NCBI RefSeq assembly: GCF_002007115.1
Contig: NZ_MVAD01000003.1
Location: 372,001-436,000, forward strand
DNA from: Massilia sp. KIM
Lineage (GTDB): Bacteria; Pseudomonadota; Gammaproteobacteria; Burkholderiales; Burkholderiaceae_D
Reading direction: 5' to 3'
Length of the DNA: 64,000 nucleotides
Below the pieces are notes generated by a model that did no database searches, was not told where the DNA came from, and worked only from the letters and a program-made list of their open reading frames with translations. Below, piece after piece: positions 55,687-64,000 of the stretch. Every line of letters starts with the position of its first letter. The stretch's first letter is position 1. Both the position numbers and the translations under genes were made by a program.

Positions 55687-56727
55687 TCAGAGGCGCGAGA
55701 CGGTGGGGCGCAAAATGGCCAGCAGTCCGGCTTCGGAGGTGCAGCCGAACTTCTCGTAGACGGCCTTGACGCAGTCGCGCAGCACCGCGTCGCTGACGTC
55801 CATGCGCGAGCGGGCGGCTTCGCGTCCGCCGCCCAGGCCCATCCAGAACGCCACCTCCATCTGCTGGGGCGACAGCTCGACGCTGCCGAGGGCGCGCCAG
55901 ATCCGCAACGGCATCGGGACCACGTACTTGAGGAAGATGCCGACCGTGCGGCTGTGGATCGCGTCGTGGCTGCCGGCGCTCATCCACTGGGCGCGCGCTT
56001 CCAGCAGGCCGCCGGCCAGGTCGAGGGTGCCGGCCGGCAGGCGCCAGGGATAGCGCTCGCCGTGCACCACCGATTCCACCAGGCGCAGGCAGAAAGGCGG
56101 GAGCGTGCGCCGGTCGAAATCCTGCTGCTCCTGCGAGGCCAGCAGGTCGAGCAGCGCGCCGGCCGAATCGCTCAGGAACAGGATGTCGCCGCCGGTGGTG
56201 GCCAGCAGCATGGCCTCGTCCTCGACCACGCCGGCCTGGGCCGCCATGCCGGGGTCCTGGTTGCGCAGCGCGTACTCGAAGTAGTTGGCGACGCGGCCCA
56301 GGTCTTCCTCGTCGTCGCGGTCGAACGCGGGCCCCTCCTCGCGCAGCAAGGTCAGGGCGCCGAAGGGCGCGCCGGCGTTGCCGAGACGGACCTCGAGCCT
56401 GTGGACGGCGCGCTCGCGCGCCTGCTGGGGACTGGCCACGCCGTAGTTGGCGCAATCGCCGTAGAAATAGCCGTTGGGCGGAGGCAGCACGCCCAGCACG
56501 TTCGCTTCGGCCTGCGCCTGGGCTTCCGCCTTGGCATCCGCCTTGGCGTCCGCCTCTGCCAGGTCCTGCGCCGCGCGCGGGGCGTGCAGGAACAGCTGGG
56601 ACGCGCTGTTGGGAATCAGCTCGCGCACCAGCTCCAGGGCGTCGGGAATGATCGTCATCAGGTGCAGCCCGCCGGAGCACAGGATCCGCAGGCGCGCCCA
56701 TTGACGGCTGTTCTTCTTACGGGACAC
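55687..56727 (-). CDS. LuxR-type transcriptional regulator without receiver domain
   Basis: A 346-residue protein with a C-terminal LuxR-type helix-turn-helix (LSPQQMEVAFWMGLGGGREA and following). The N-terminal region is not a receiver: it has an Ala/Glu/Lys-rich repeat (EADAKADAKAEAQAQAEAN, about residues 58-76), then a PAS- or GAF-like sensor region of unknown ligand. The start is a GTG at 56727; an ATG at 56658 is an alternative. It begins 26 nt after the hybrid kinase gene, and both may form one signalling unit although no phospho-acceptor is visible here. Confidence 0.8.
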   Translation of the reverse strand: MSRKKNSRQWARLRILCSGGLHLMTIIPDALELVRELIPNSASQLFLHAPRAAQDLAEADAKADAKAEAQAQAEANVLGVLPPPNGYFYGDCANYGVASPQQARERAVHRLEVRLGNAGAPFGALTLLREEGPAFDRDDEEDLGRVANYFEYALRNQDPGMAAQAGVVEDEAMLLATTGGDILFLSDSAGALLDLLASQEQQDFDRRTLPPFCLRLVESVVHGERYPWRLPAGTLDLAGGLLEARAQWMSAGSHDAIHSRTVGIFLKYVVPMPLRIWRALGSVELSPQQMEVAFWMGLGGGREAARSRMDVSDAVLRDCVKAVYEKFGCTSEAGLLAILRPTVSRL

Positions 56728-56753
56728 GGCAAACCTAGAACGATGTCAGGATT

Positions 56754-59498
56754 TCAATCTTGCTGAGTCAACGCAATATTGTCAACAGGCATTGTCAGTT
56801 CTGTCGCATCCCTGCGCATCGGGAGCTGGGCCAGGATCTCGGCCAGGGCGCGGATCTCGACCGGCTTGACCAGGTGGTGGTCGAAGCCGGCCTGCCTGGA
56901 CAGGTCGCGGTCGCGCGCCTGGCCGTAGCCGGTGAGCGCGATGAAGCTGGCCTGCGGGTGATCGGGGCGCAGGCGGCGCGCCAGTTCGTAGCCGGTGATG
57001 TCGGGCAGGCCGATGTCGAGGATGAAGGCCTCGGTGCCGGCCAGCTCGGTCGAGGCCAGGGTGCGCACCGCGTCCTCGAACACCCGCACCGTGTGGCCCT
57101 GGGCGCGCAGCAGCACTGCCAGCGACTGGGCCGCGTCGGCGTTGTCGTCGACCAGGGTCAGCACGCGCGGCACGCCGACGCCGGGCGCGTGGCGGATGTG
57201 GCCCGGGCCGTCCAGGCCGGCGGCGTCGGCCAGGGGCAGCAGCACCGAGACCGAAGCGCCCGCCCCTAGGCCGGCGCTGTAGGCCTCGACCTGGCCTGCG
57301 TGCATCTGGACGATGCTTTTGACCAGCGCCAGGCCGATCCCGAGCCCGCCCTGGGAGCGGTCGGGCGTGCGTTCGCCCTGGGTGAACAGGTCGAACACGT
57401 GGGGAAGCAGTTGCGGCTCGATGCCGCTGCCGTTGTCGATCACGGTCAGGCGCGCGTCCTCGGGACGCGCCTCCAGGCGCAGGGTGATGCGTCCGCCGTG
57501 CGGGGTGTACTTGGCGGCGTTGTTGAGCAGGTTGACCAGCACCTGCACCAGGCGGGTGCGGTCGCCCGCCACCACCACCGGGGCGCCGGGAGTCTCGACC
57601 GCCAGGGCGTGCGACTTGGCCTCGATGTGGGGCCGCGCCTGCTCGACGGCGGCGCGCACCACGCCATTCAGGTCCAGGGTCTCGGTCTCGAGCTTGACCA
57701 GGCCGCGGGTGACGCGCGAGACGTCCAGCAGGTCGTCCACCAGTTCCGTCATGTGGCGCACCTGGCGCGCGATGATGCTGGTGGCCTTGCCGCGCAGGCC
57801 CTCGTCAACGCTTGGCATGCCGAGCAGCTGGGCCGCGTTGGTGATCGGCGCCAGCGGATTGCGCAGCTCATGGGCCAGCATGGCCAGGAACTCGTCCTTC
57901 ATCTTGCTGTGGCGCTCGGCCTCGGCGCGCGCGGCGCGCTCGCTGGCCAGCAGGCCTTCGCGCTCGCGCGCCGAGCGCTGGGCCAGGTCGTAGAGGCGCG
58001 CATTGTCGATCGCCACCGCGGCCTGGGACACGAAGCCGGCGATGATGTGTTCGGTGCGCTCGTCGAACATGGCGGGCTGGGAGTGGCCGAAGTACAGGCC
58101 GCCCAGCACCTCGCCCGAGCGCGAGATCACCGAGGCGGCAAGGTAGCTGCGCACCGGCAGGTGGCCCTTGGGCATGCCGAAGTGCGGGCCGTGCTGGCCG
58201 TAGCGCGGGTCCTTGGTGATGTCGTCGCTGCGGATCGGCGCGGCGCCGCGGAAGGTGGGGCCGAACAGCGTGGTCGGGCGCGGCTGGCCCAGCTTCTCGA
58301 AGGCCTCGCGCGGCGCGCCGCTGAGCGTGTACAGCAGGTAGGCTTCGCCCTCCTCGTTGCGGCCGTTGTAGAAGAAGGCGCCGAATTCGGCGCCGGTCAG
58401 TTCGGTGGCGGCGTCGGTGACCTTCTGCAGCAGGGTGTCGATGTCGAGGGTCGAAGCGAGCGCGCCGCCGGCGCGGTTGAGCAGCTCGAGCACCCGGGTC
58501 TCCTCGCGCAGCGCTTCCTCGGCGCGGATGCGGCGCAGCGCTTCCCAGGTGCGGCGCGCCAGGTCTTCGGCCAGGCTGCGCTCGTCCTCGGTCCAGCGGT
58601 AGGCGTGGTCCTTGTACAGGAAGCCGGCGCCGACCAGCCGGTCGCCATCCTTGAGCGGGATGACGATCACCGATCGGATGCCCAGCGCCAGGCATTGCGG
58701 GGCCACGGCGGCGCAGGCCGGGTCGCGGGCGACGTCGCCCACGCACAGGGTCAGGCCGGCGCGCAGCTGGTCCAACTGCTCCTCGGACAGCACGCCGGGC
58801 GGCAGGCTGGCCTGGGCGCCGCCGGTCGCGACGCCATCCATCCACTCCTCCTTCACCTGGAAGCGGCGCGCGGTCTCGTCGATCTCGACGTAGGAGACCT
58901 TCGAGCCCAGGAAGTACTCGCTGGTCAGGCGGATGGTCGCCTTGAGCATGGGGTCGAATTCGGTTTCGCGGCGCAGGGTGTCGGCCAGCTTGAGCTGGAA
59001 GGCGTGGCGGCGTTCGCCCAGCACGGCCTTGGTGGTCTCGATGAAGGTGACCAGCACGCCTTCGGGCCTGCCGCTGTCGCCGTAGACCGGGCTGTACGAA
59101 TAATTGAAATAGACCGTCTCGTCGTAGCCGAAACGATTGATGGTGAGCGCGAAGTTGTCGGAACCGACCGGCTCCCCTTGCAGCACCTTGGCCCACATCG
59201 GGCCGATGGTGGGCCAGATCTCGGACCAGACCACGCGCGCGTCGTTGCCGAGGGCGCCCACCGCCTTGTCCCCCAGGATGGGCAGGTAGGCGTCGTTGAA
59301 GAACTGCGTGAAGTGCTCGCCCCAGGCCAGGTAGGCCGGCAGGCGCATGTCGAGCAGGGTGCGCACCGTGCTCTTGAGGCTCTGCGGCCAGGCGCCGACC
59401 GGGCCGAGCGGCGTCGTTTCCCATGGAAAGGCGCGCATCTGCCTTTCCATCTCGGACCGGGGGGAGAAACCCGATGCAGCGTCGTAGGGCCAGGTCAT
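56754..59498 (-). CDS. Hybrid sensor histidine kinase (PAS-GAF-GAF-HK-REC)
   Basis: A 914-residue cytoplasmic-looking kinase: PAS (about 40-150), two GAF-type domains (about 170-320 and 335-500), HisKA with phospho-acceptor H near 543 in [11 protein letters not shown], HATPase (about 640-755) with [18 protein letters not shown], and a C-terminal receiver with phospho-acceptor D near 827 in ILDIGLPD. There are no membrane helices, so the ligand is internal. The partner output is unknown; the LuxR-type gene immediately downstream is the best candidate. Confidence 0.94.
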   Translation of the reverse strand: MTWPYDAASGFSPRSEMERQMRAFPWETTPLGPVGAWPQSLKSTVRTLLDMRLPAYLAWGEHFTQFFNDAYLPILGDKAVGALGNDARVVWSEIWPTIGPMWAKVLQGEPVGSDNFALTINRFGYDETVYFNYSYSPVYGDSGRPEGVLVTFIETTKAVLGERRHAFQLKLADTLRRETEFDPMLKATIRLTSEYFLGSKVSYVEIDETARRFQVKEEWMDGVATGGAQASLPPGVLSEEQLDQLRAGLTLCVGDVARDPACAAVAPQCLALGIRSVIVIPLKDGDRLVGAGFLYKDHAYRWTEDERSLAEDLARRTWEALRRIRAEEALREETRVLELLNRAGGALASTLDIDTLLQKVTDAATELTGAEFGAFFYNGRNEEGEAYLLYTLSGAPREAFEKLGQPRPTTLFGPTFRGAAPIRSDDITKDPRYGQHGPHFGMPKGHLPVRSYLAASVISRSGEVLGGLYFGHSQPAMFDERTEHIIAGFVSQAAVAIDNARLYDLAQRSAREREGLLASERAARAEAERHSKMKDEFLAMLAHELRNPLAPITNAAQLLGMPSVDEGLRGKATSIIARQVRHMTELVDDLLDVSRVTRGLVKLETETLDLNGVVRAAVEQARPHIEAKSHALAVETPGAPVVVAGDRTRLVQVLVNLLNNAAKYTPHGGRITLRLEARPEDARLTVIDNGSGIEPQLLPHVFDLFTQGERTPDRSQGGLGIGLALVKSIVQMHAGQVEAYSAGLGAGASVSVLLPLADAAGLDGPGHIRHAPGVGVPRVLTLVDDNADAAQSLAVLLRAQGHTVRVFEDAVRTLASTELAGTEAFILDIGLPDITGYELARRLRPDHPQASFIALTGYGQARDRDLSRQAGFDHHLVKPVEIRALAEILAQLPMRRDATELTMPVDNIALTQQD

Positions 59499-59617
59499 CT
59501 TGCTACCGGAGTGCAGGCGTAGTTGTTCGACAAGTAACTACGGATCATAGCAGCCTTGTCGCCGCCGGGTCGTACGGCTGAGTGAAATACTGGTTTCCGG
59601 CCACACCCGGCCCTGGC

Positions 59618-60172
59618 TCAGGCGCCGTGTTCGCTCAGCAGCCTGCGGGTGTCGGCGATGGCGGCGTATTCGCCGTCGAGGTTGGCAAGCGACATGGCGT
59701 GGACCTCGTCGGCGCTGCGCGCAGCGCCGGCATAGTCGCGCATGGCGAAGGCGAAGGTGGCGTCGGCCACGACGGTGGTGCGGAAACCCAGGTTGCCGGC
59801 GCTGCGGGCGCTGGCTTCGACCGAGTTGTTGGTGCTGACGCCGACGATGACCAGGTCCTGGATGCCGCGCACGCGCAGCCAGCGTTCGAGGCCGGACTGG
59901 ATGAAGGCGTCGGGGACGTTCTTCTCGACCACGTGCTCGCTGTCGCGCGGGAGGAAGGCGCTCTGGAAGGCCGCGCCGGGCTGGCCTGGGGCGAAGCCCG
60001 ACCCCGGACTGCGCGAGATGTGGCGCACGTGGACGACGGGCGCGCCCTTGCTGCGCCAGGCGGCCAGCAGGGCTTCGATGTTGCGTTCGGCATCAGGGTT
60101 GTTGCGCTGGCCGGCGGCCGGGCTGGCCATGCAGTTCTGCATGTCGATGATGATCAGGGCGGGCAGGCTCAT
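59618..60172 (-). CDS. Isochorismatase-like hydrolase with Cys-to-Ser change
   Basis: A 184-residue alpha/beta hydrolase of the isochorismatase/nicotinamidase superfamily: ALIIIDMQNCM at the N-terminus gives the catalytic aspartate and EKNVPDAF the lysine. The usual nucleophile Cys in the T-N-x-C-V motif is a serine: STNNSVEAS, S117. The change may weaken hydrolysis, or mark a subfamily with a different reaction. It is the last gene of the XRE-cupin / GNAT / hydrolase operon (6-nt gap). Confidence 0.88.
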   Translation of the reverse strand: MSLPALIIIDMQNCMASPAAGQRNNPDAERNIEALLAAWRSKGAPVVHVRHISRSPGSGFAPGQPGAAFQSAFLPRDSEHVVEKNVPDAFIQSGLERWLRVRGIQDLVIVGVSTNNSVEASARSAGNLGFRTTVVADATFAFAMRDYAGAARSADEVHAMSLANLDGEYAAIADTRRLLSEHGA

Positions 60173-60178
60173 GGGGGC

Positions 60179-60700
60179 TCACAGGTGCTTGTAGTAGTAG
60201 GTGGTGGCGGCCATGGCGCCGTCCGGCATCAGGGCATAGTTCGGGATCACGCCGACCCGCTGCCAGCCCAGGCGCTCGTAGAGGCGTTCGGCCTCCGGGC
60301 TGGCGGTGTCGAGCACCAGCACGGTCTTGCCCTGCGCGCGCGCGGCCTGTTCCAGCGCCAGCATCAGCTGCCGGCCGATGCCGCCGCGGCGCGCCCGGCG
60401 GCGCACCAGCAGCTTGGCGACGTCGGCGCGGTGCGGCTGGTTGTCGGGCATGGCGGTACAGAGCTGGACGCTGCCGGCGATGCCGCCCTCCCCGTCTTCG
60501 GCCACCAGCAGGGTGCGTTCGCCGCGCGCGACGCCTTGCAGGACGCCCTGCCAGAAAGCGCGCGCCTTGCCGCGCTCGAGGGGCAGCATGAAGCTGACCG
60601 AGGCGCCGCCTTCGACGCAGTCGAGCAGCAGATCGGTCAGGCCCTCGAGGCAGCTGTCGTCGCCGGCCTCGATACGGCGTACTGCGAGGGTGCTCGTCAT
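60179..60700 (-). CDS. GNAT-family N-acetyltransferase
   Basis: A 173-residue acetyltransferase of the GNAT fold with the acetyl-CoA motif VRRRARRGGIGRQLM (R/Q-x-x-G-x-G/A) at about residues 98-112 and a C-terminal LYERLGWQRVGVIPNYAL. The start at 60700 shares an ATGA with the upstream regulator gene. Substrate unknown; in XRE-cupin operons such enzymes often act on amines or antibiotics, but this is not shown. Confidence 0.92.
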   Translation of the reverse strand: MTSTLAVRRIEAGDDSCLEGLTDLLLDCVEGGASVSFMLPLERGKARAFWQGVLQGVARGERTLLVAEDGEGGIAGSVQLCTAMPDNQPHRADVAKLLVRRRARRGGIGRQLMLALEQAARAQGKTVLVLDTASPEAERLYERLGWQRVGVIPNYALMPDGAMAATTYYYKHL

Positions 60701-61278
60701 GCGGTCCTCCTTGGCGGTTTGGTGGGCTGGCTGACCAGTGCGACCAGGTAGCGCGCGGGCCTGGGGCCGGGGTTGTGGAAGGCGGTGGGCTGGTCGAGGC
60801 GCATGGCAAGGCAGTCGCCGGGGGCCAGGGTCCAGCGGGTGTCGCCCAGCGTGATCTCCATGCTGCCCTCGATCAGCCAGACCTGCTGGTGCACCTCCGC
60901 CTCGCGCGAGCCGGTTTCGTAGGCGACGCGCTGGCCGGGCGGGAAGCTGACCTCGACCAGCTGGATCGGCGAGCCGGCTGGGGGCGAGAGATTGCGGCGT
61001 ACGTAGCCGGAGCCGGGGTCGGTCCAGCTTTGCTGCTCTGCCGCGCGTGAAAGCGGGTTCGGGCTTGCCGCCGGCTGCTCGAACAGCGAGGCGACCGTCA
61101 CGCCGAGGGCGGCGCTCAGCTTGTCGAGCACGGTGGCGGTGGCGCTGCTCTCGCCGCGCTCGATCAGGGAGATGTTGGAGCGGCTGACGCCGCTGCGCTC
61201 GGCGAGGGCGGCGAGGGACAAGTCCTGCTCGTCGCGGAGCTGGCGGATGCGTTGGGCGATCAGTGCATTGATGGTCAT
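60697..61278 (-). CDS. XRE-family regulator with cupin domain
   Basis: A 193-residue regulator: an N-terminal helix-turn-helix (about 10-64; LSLAALAERSGVSRSNISLI) and a C-terminal cupin sensor (about 105-185; HQQVWLIEGSMEITLGDTRW). It leads the operon with the acetyltransferase (4-nt overlap) and the hydrolase. The start codon lies inside the palindromic region 61276-61323, so autoregulation is very likely. Related cupin-XRE regulators respond to small amines or amino acids. Confidence 0.94.
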   Translation of the reverse strand: MTINALIAQRIRQLRDEQDLSLAALAERSGVSRSNISLIERGESSATATVLDKLSAALGVTVASLFEQPAASPNPLSRAAEQQSWTDPGSGYVRRNLSPPAGSPIQLVEVSFPPGQRVAYETGSREAEVHQQVWLIEGSMEITLGDTRWTLAPGDCLAMRLDQPTAFHNPGPRPARYLVALVSQPTKPPRRTA

Positions 61279-61323
61279 TCATCCAGTATACTGGATTACA
61301 TCGCCTTGTAAACTGGATGAATG
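61276..61323. promoter_or_regulatory. Nested palindromic operator of the XRE-cupin operon
   Basis: A perfect 16-bp palindrome ATCCAGTATACTGGAT (61281-61296) and an outer 12-bp inverted repeat CATTCATCCAGT / ACTGGATGAATG (61276-61287 with 61312-61323) share the half-site ACTGGAT, giving three half-sites. The left arm includes the start codon of the regulator, as expected for autorepression. Confidence 0.65.
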
Positions 61324-61377
61324 GCGGAGATCGGCGCAGCTTCCTATTGTGGAATCACCATCCACTCACAAGGATAA

Positions 61378-62298
61378 TCACCAGTCCACCACCTGCCATT
61401 CGGGCTCGCTCAGGTGGCGCACGAAGAACTGCAGCAGCGCGTCCACCTTGGCCGGCCGGGTGCGGGCCGAGGGCGTGACGAAGTACAGGCCGCCGCGCGG
61501 CAGTGTCCAGTCCTTCAGGATCGGCACCAGGCTGCCGTCGCGGATCTGGTCGGCCGCGATGAACTCGGGGAATTCGGCGATCGCCAGGCCGGCCAGCACG
61601 GTGGGCAGCAAGGCGTCCGCATTGGTCACTCGCAGCGGCCCTTCGGGCTTGACGTTCACCTCCTCGCCGGCGGCATTGGTGAAGCGCCAGACGTCGCTGC
61701 GCGCGCGGTAGGCATAGCCCAGGCAGGCATGCCCCGCGAGCTCGGAAGGATGCGCGGGCGTGCCGTGCTGCTCCAGGTAGCCGGGCGAAGCCACCACCAC
61801 CGGCGACACCGCGCACAGGCGGCGCGCCACCAGCGAGGAATCGGGCAGCACCGCGATGCGCAGCGCGGCATCGAAGCCCTGCCCCACGATGTCGACCTTG
61901 GCGTCGCTCAGGTGCAGATCGACCGAGACTTCCGGATAGGCGCGAAAGAAGGCGGGCATCAGCGGCGCCACCCAGCGCAGGCCGAAGGACATCGGCGCCG
62001 CCAGCCGGATCAGGCCGCGCGGCCGCGCCGCCATCTCGCGGGCCGCGCCCTCGGCCTGCTCCGCTTGCAGCACCAGATTGCGCGCGTTCTCGGCCATGCT
62101 GTGGCCGAACTCGGTCAGGGCCAGTTGGCGCGATGTGCGGTTCAGCAGGCGCGCGCCCAGCCTTTCCTCCAGCCGCGCCACGGCGCGCGACACGGTCGCC
62201 ACCGACACGTCGAGCGCGCGCGCGGCGCCGGCGAAGGAACGTTCCTCGGCCACCTTGGCGAACATCGCCAGTCCTTCGAAGTCGGGCAGTGTCGCCAT
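61378..62298 (-). CDS. LysR-family transcriptional regulator
   Basis: A 306-residue LysR regulator: N-terminal winged helix (FAKVAEERSFAGAARALDVS, VSRAVARLEERLG) and a C-terminal substrate-binding domain (about 90-300). The ATG at 62298 is chosen; GGAGGG lies at a suitable distance, and the open frame upstream begins with a TTG. It is divergent from the SDR gene, the usual layout for a regulator and its target. Effector unknown. Confidence 0.95.
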   Translation of the reverse strand: MATLPDFEGLAMFAKVAEERSFAGAARALDVSVATVSRAVARLEERLGARLLNRTSRQLALTEFGHSMAENARNLVLQAEQAEGAAREMAARPRGLIRLAAPMSFGLRWVAPLMPAFFRAYPEVSVDLHLSDAKVDIVGQGFDAALRIAVLPDSSLVARRLCAVSPVVVASPGYLEQHGTPAHPSELAGHACLGYAYRARSDVWRFTNAAGEEVNVKPEGPLRVTNADALLPTVLAGLAIAEFPEFIAADQIRDGSLVPILKDWTLPRGGLYFVTPSARTRPAKVDALLQFFVRHLSEPEWQVVDW

Positions 62299-62327
62299 CG
62301 CCTTGATACCCTCCAAATTTGCAATGA

Positions 62328-62357
62328 TGGTTTGCGTTCCTTGCTATTTTAAAACCA
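62328..62357. promoter_or_regulatory. TGGTTT-N18-AAACCA inverted repeat in LysR/SDR region
   Basis: Six-base arms (62328-62333, 62352-62357) between the divergent LysR and SDR genes, in an AT-richer stretch. A weak candidate for LysR binding or promoter overlap. Confidence 0.3.
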
Positions 62358-62438
62358 CCAAGCTCCTCGGTACGATGCATCACATCGGGCAAGCACACAG
62401 CCCGCTACGAACCGACAACCCAAGCCAAGGAGCTCATC

Positions 62439-63194
62439 ATGAACCGCAAACTCGACAACAAAATCGCCCTGATCACCGGCGCCACCAGCGGCATCGGCCT
62501 GGCGGCCGCCAAACGCTTCGCCCTCGAAGGCGCGCAAGTCATCATCACCGGCCGCCGCCAGGCGGAACTCGACGCCGCGGTGGCCGCCATCGGCCACGAC
62601 GCCGTCGGCCTGCGCGTCGACTCGGGCGACCTGAACGCGCTGGACGGCCTGTACGACGAGATCCGCGCCCGCTTCGGTCGTCTCGACGTCCTGTACGCCA
62701 ATGCGGGCGGCGGTTCGATGCTCCCGATCGGCCAGATCACCGAAGAGCAGTTCGACGACACCTTCGGCCGCAACGTCAAGGGCACCCTGTTCACGGTGCA
62801 GAAAGCCCTGCCCCTGCTGTCCCAGGGCGCCTCGGTGATCCTGACCGGGTCGACCGCAGCCAGCAGCGGCACCCCGGCCTTCAGCGTCTACGCCGCCAGC
62901 AAGGCGGCAGTGCGCGCCTTCGCCCGCAACTGGATCCTGGACCTGAAGGACCGCGCCATCCGCGTCAACACCATCAGCCCGGGCGCCACCCGCACTCCCG
63001 GCCTGGTGGAATTGGCCGGCGACGACGCCGCCCAGCAGCAAGGCCTGCTCGACTACCTGGCGTCGCAGATCCCGCTCGGCCGCGTGGGCGAGCCGGAAGA
63101 AATCGCCAAGGCCGCCGTGTTCCTGGCCTCGGACGACTCCAGCTTCGTCAACGGCGCCGAACTCTTCGTCGACGGCGGCCAGGCCCAGATCTGA
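62439..63194 (+). CDS. SDR-family oxidoreductase
   Basis: A 251-residue short-chain dehydrogenase. Cofactor motif TGATSGIG at about residues 14-21, NAG motif (YANAGGG), and catalytic S-Y-K pattern TGSTA then YAASK are visible; the ending VDGGQAQI is standard. The RHG-type residues after the first strand (TGRRQ) favour NADP. AAGGAG lies before the ATG. It is the first gene of an operon with pirin and the next oxidoreductase, and the probable target of the divergent LysR regulator. Confidence 0.95.
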   Translation: MNRKLDNKIALITGATSGIGLAAAKRFALEGAQVIITGRRQAELDAAVAAIGHDAVGLRVDSGDLNALDGLYDEIRARFGRLDVLYANAGGGSMLPIGQITEEQFDDTFGRNVKGTLFTVQKALPLLSQGASVILTGSTAASSGTPAFSVYAASKAAVRAFARNWILDLKDRAIRVNTISPGATRTPGLVELAGDDAAQQQGLLDYLASQIPLGRVGEPEEIAKAAVFLASDDSSFVNGAELFVDGGQAQI

Positions 63195-63250
63195 GACCAC
63201 GCAAGCGCGCCGCCAGGGCTGCGAGTCCGCGGCGCGCCAGGGAGACCATC

Positions 63251-63949
63251 ATGATCGAACACCGTCCTTACGCCGCGCTTGGCGGCAGCAAGCTGGCCTG
63301 GCTCGACGCCCGCCTGCACGTGGCCATCAACGGCATGGGCCGTCCCGAGCATGGCGCCATCGGCCCGCTGATCGCCTGGAACGACGACGAATTCGCGCCG
63401 CACTCGGGATTTCCGCTGCACGGCCACCGCGACGTCGAGATCCTCACCTACGTGCGGCGCGGCGCCATCACCCACGAGGACAGCCTGGGCAACCGCAGCA
63501 GCGTGCAGGCCGGTGACGTGCAGGTGATGAGCGCAGGCAGCGGCATCCGCCACGCGGAATTCAACCTCGGCGACGAGTCGACCGCGCTGTACCAGATCTG
63601 GCTGCGGCCACGCAGCAGCGGCGGGCAGCCCGCCTGGAGCACGCGCCGCTTCCCGCGCGCCGAACGCAGCGGCATGTTCAGCGTGCTGGCCAGCGGCTAT
63701 CCGGAGGACCTGGGCGCCCTGCCGGTGAACGCCGACGCTCGCCTGCTCGGCGCCGTGCTGCGCCAGGGCAGCACCATTGAGCATCGCCTTGCCAAGGGCA
63801 AGCGCGCCTACCTGGTGCCGACCCATGGCCGCGTGATGGTGAACGGCGTTGCGCTCGAGGCGCGCGACGGCGCCGCCATCCATGAGGAACCCCTGCTGAG
63901 CATCAGCGCCCTCGACGATACCGACCTCGTGCTGGTCGAAGTGAACTAA
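63251..63949 (+). CDS. Pirin-family protein
   Basis: A 232-residue double-cupin protein. The N-terminal cupin has the metal-binding HGHRDVEILTYV and SAGSGIRHAEFN motifs of pirins. Related bacterial proteins act as quercetinase-like dioxygenases or modulators of metabolism. The ATG at 63251 follows GGAGACCATC. It lies 56 nt after the SDR gene and 10 nt before the next open frame, so the three are one operon. Confidence 0.94.
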   Translation: MIEHRPYAALGGSKLAWLDARLHVAINGMGRPEHGAIGPLIAWNDDEFAPHSGFPLHGHRDVEILTYVRRGAITHEDSLGNRSSVQAGDVQVMSAGSGIRHAEFNLGDESTALYQIWLRPRSSGGQPAWSTRRFPRAERSGMFSVLASGYPEDLGALPVNADARLLGAVLRQGSTIEHRLAKGKRAYLVPTHGRVMVNGVALEARDGAAIHEEPLLSISALDDTDLVLVEVN

Positions 63950-63959
63950 GGAGAACACC

Positions 63960-64000
63960 ATGCGCAGCATCCACTATCACCGCTACGGCAATCCGGAAGA
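63960..64000 (+). CDS. Start of a quinone-oxidoreductase-like gene, truncated by window
   Basis: The last 41 bases read MRSIHYHRYGNPEE from an ATG with AAGGAGAACACC upstream. This beginning matches zinc-containing or quinone oxidoreductases of the medium-chain dehydrogenase group (pattern M-x-A/S-I-x-Y-H-R-Y-G). The rest lies outside the window. Confidence 0.6.
   Translation, partial: MRSIHYHRYGNPE

Overview
The window is high-GC, gene-dense DNA of a free-living betaproteobacterium. Gene content (PEP-CTERM protein, HpaR-type MarR regulator, TonB, GH92 mannosidase, many exported peptidases, an NdvB-like giant protein) and the REP-like palindromes fit Oxalobacteraceae, probably Massilia or a close relative. 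That placement is inference from gene content, not from a marker gene. No rRNA, tRNA, CRISPR array, phage or insertion sequence was seen. Low-GC islands occur only in a few intergenic regions (about 19300-19430, 36562-36715, 45300-45600, 53630-53760).

Layout. 1-10264 is one long minus-strand gene train: two tandem copies of a Tat-exported TldD-like protease plus a PmbA-like partner, followed by DUF4159, MoxR AAA+ ATPase, DUF58, a BatA-like membrane protein and a DUF4175-like membrane protein that runs off the window. 10642-17680 carries an exported methyltransferase-like protein, a DegP-like protease, a class C beta-lactamase-fold hydrolase, an M1 aminopeptidase and a GDT1-type Mn/Ca transporter. 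17684-25998 holds a PHP-type lipoprotein, a small membrane protein, then a glycan cluster: GH92 alpha-mannosidase, LacI regulator, AGE-family epimerase, YdeI-like protein and a convergent Tsx-like porin. 26042-34408 is one 2788-residue cyclic beta-glucan synthase homologue whose glycosyltransferase and phosphorylase motifs look degraded. 34612-37201 pairs a cysteine desulfurase / degenerate metallo-beta-lactamase / rhodanese fusion with a divergent AsnC-type regulator.

37293-42171 has a Liv-type binding protein and two metallopeptidases. 42199-45288 is a response regulator / periplasmic binding protein / histidine kinase triad that may extend to the M14 peptidase. 45605-51011 contains TonB, a pseudo-M28 membrane protein, an active-looking M28 peptidase and a SnoaL-like secreted protein. 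51122-54239 has a bestrophin and a CoA-transferase divergent from HpaR. 54236-59498 holds a PEP-CTERM protein, SodC, a LuxR-type regulator and a hybrid histidine kinase. 59618-61278 is an XRE-cupin / GNAT / isochorismatase-like operon. 61378-64000 is a LysR regulator divergent from SDR, pirin and the start of a quinone-oxidoreductase-like gene.

Themes: extracytoplasmic peptide breakdown (TldD/PmbA, S1C, S12-like, M1, DUF885, M14, M28), glycan handling, and several proteins that keep a family fold but have lost catalytic residues (the NdvB-like protein, the first M28 protein, the metallo-beta-lactamase segment of the desulfurase, the isochorismatase). The strongest candidate for an undescribed system is the Tat-TldD/PmbA plus DUF4159-MoxR-DUF58-BatA-DUF4175 train.
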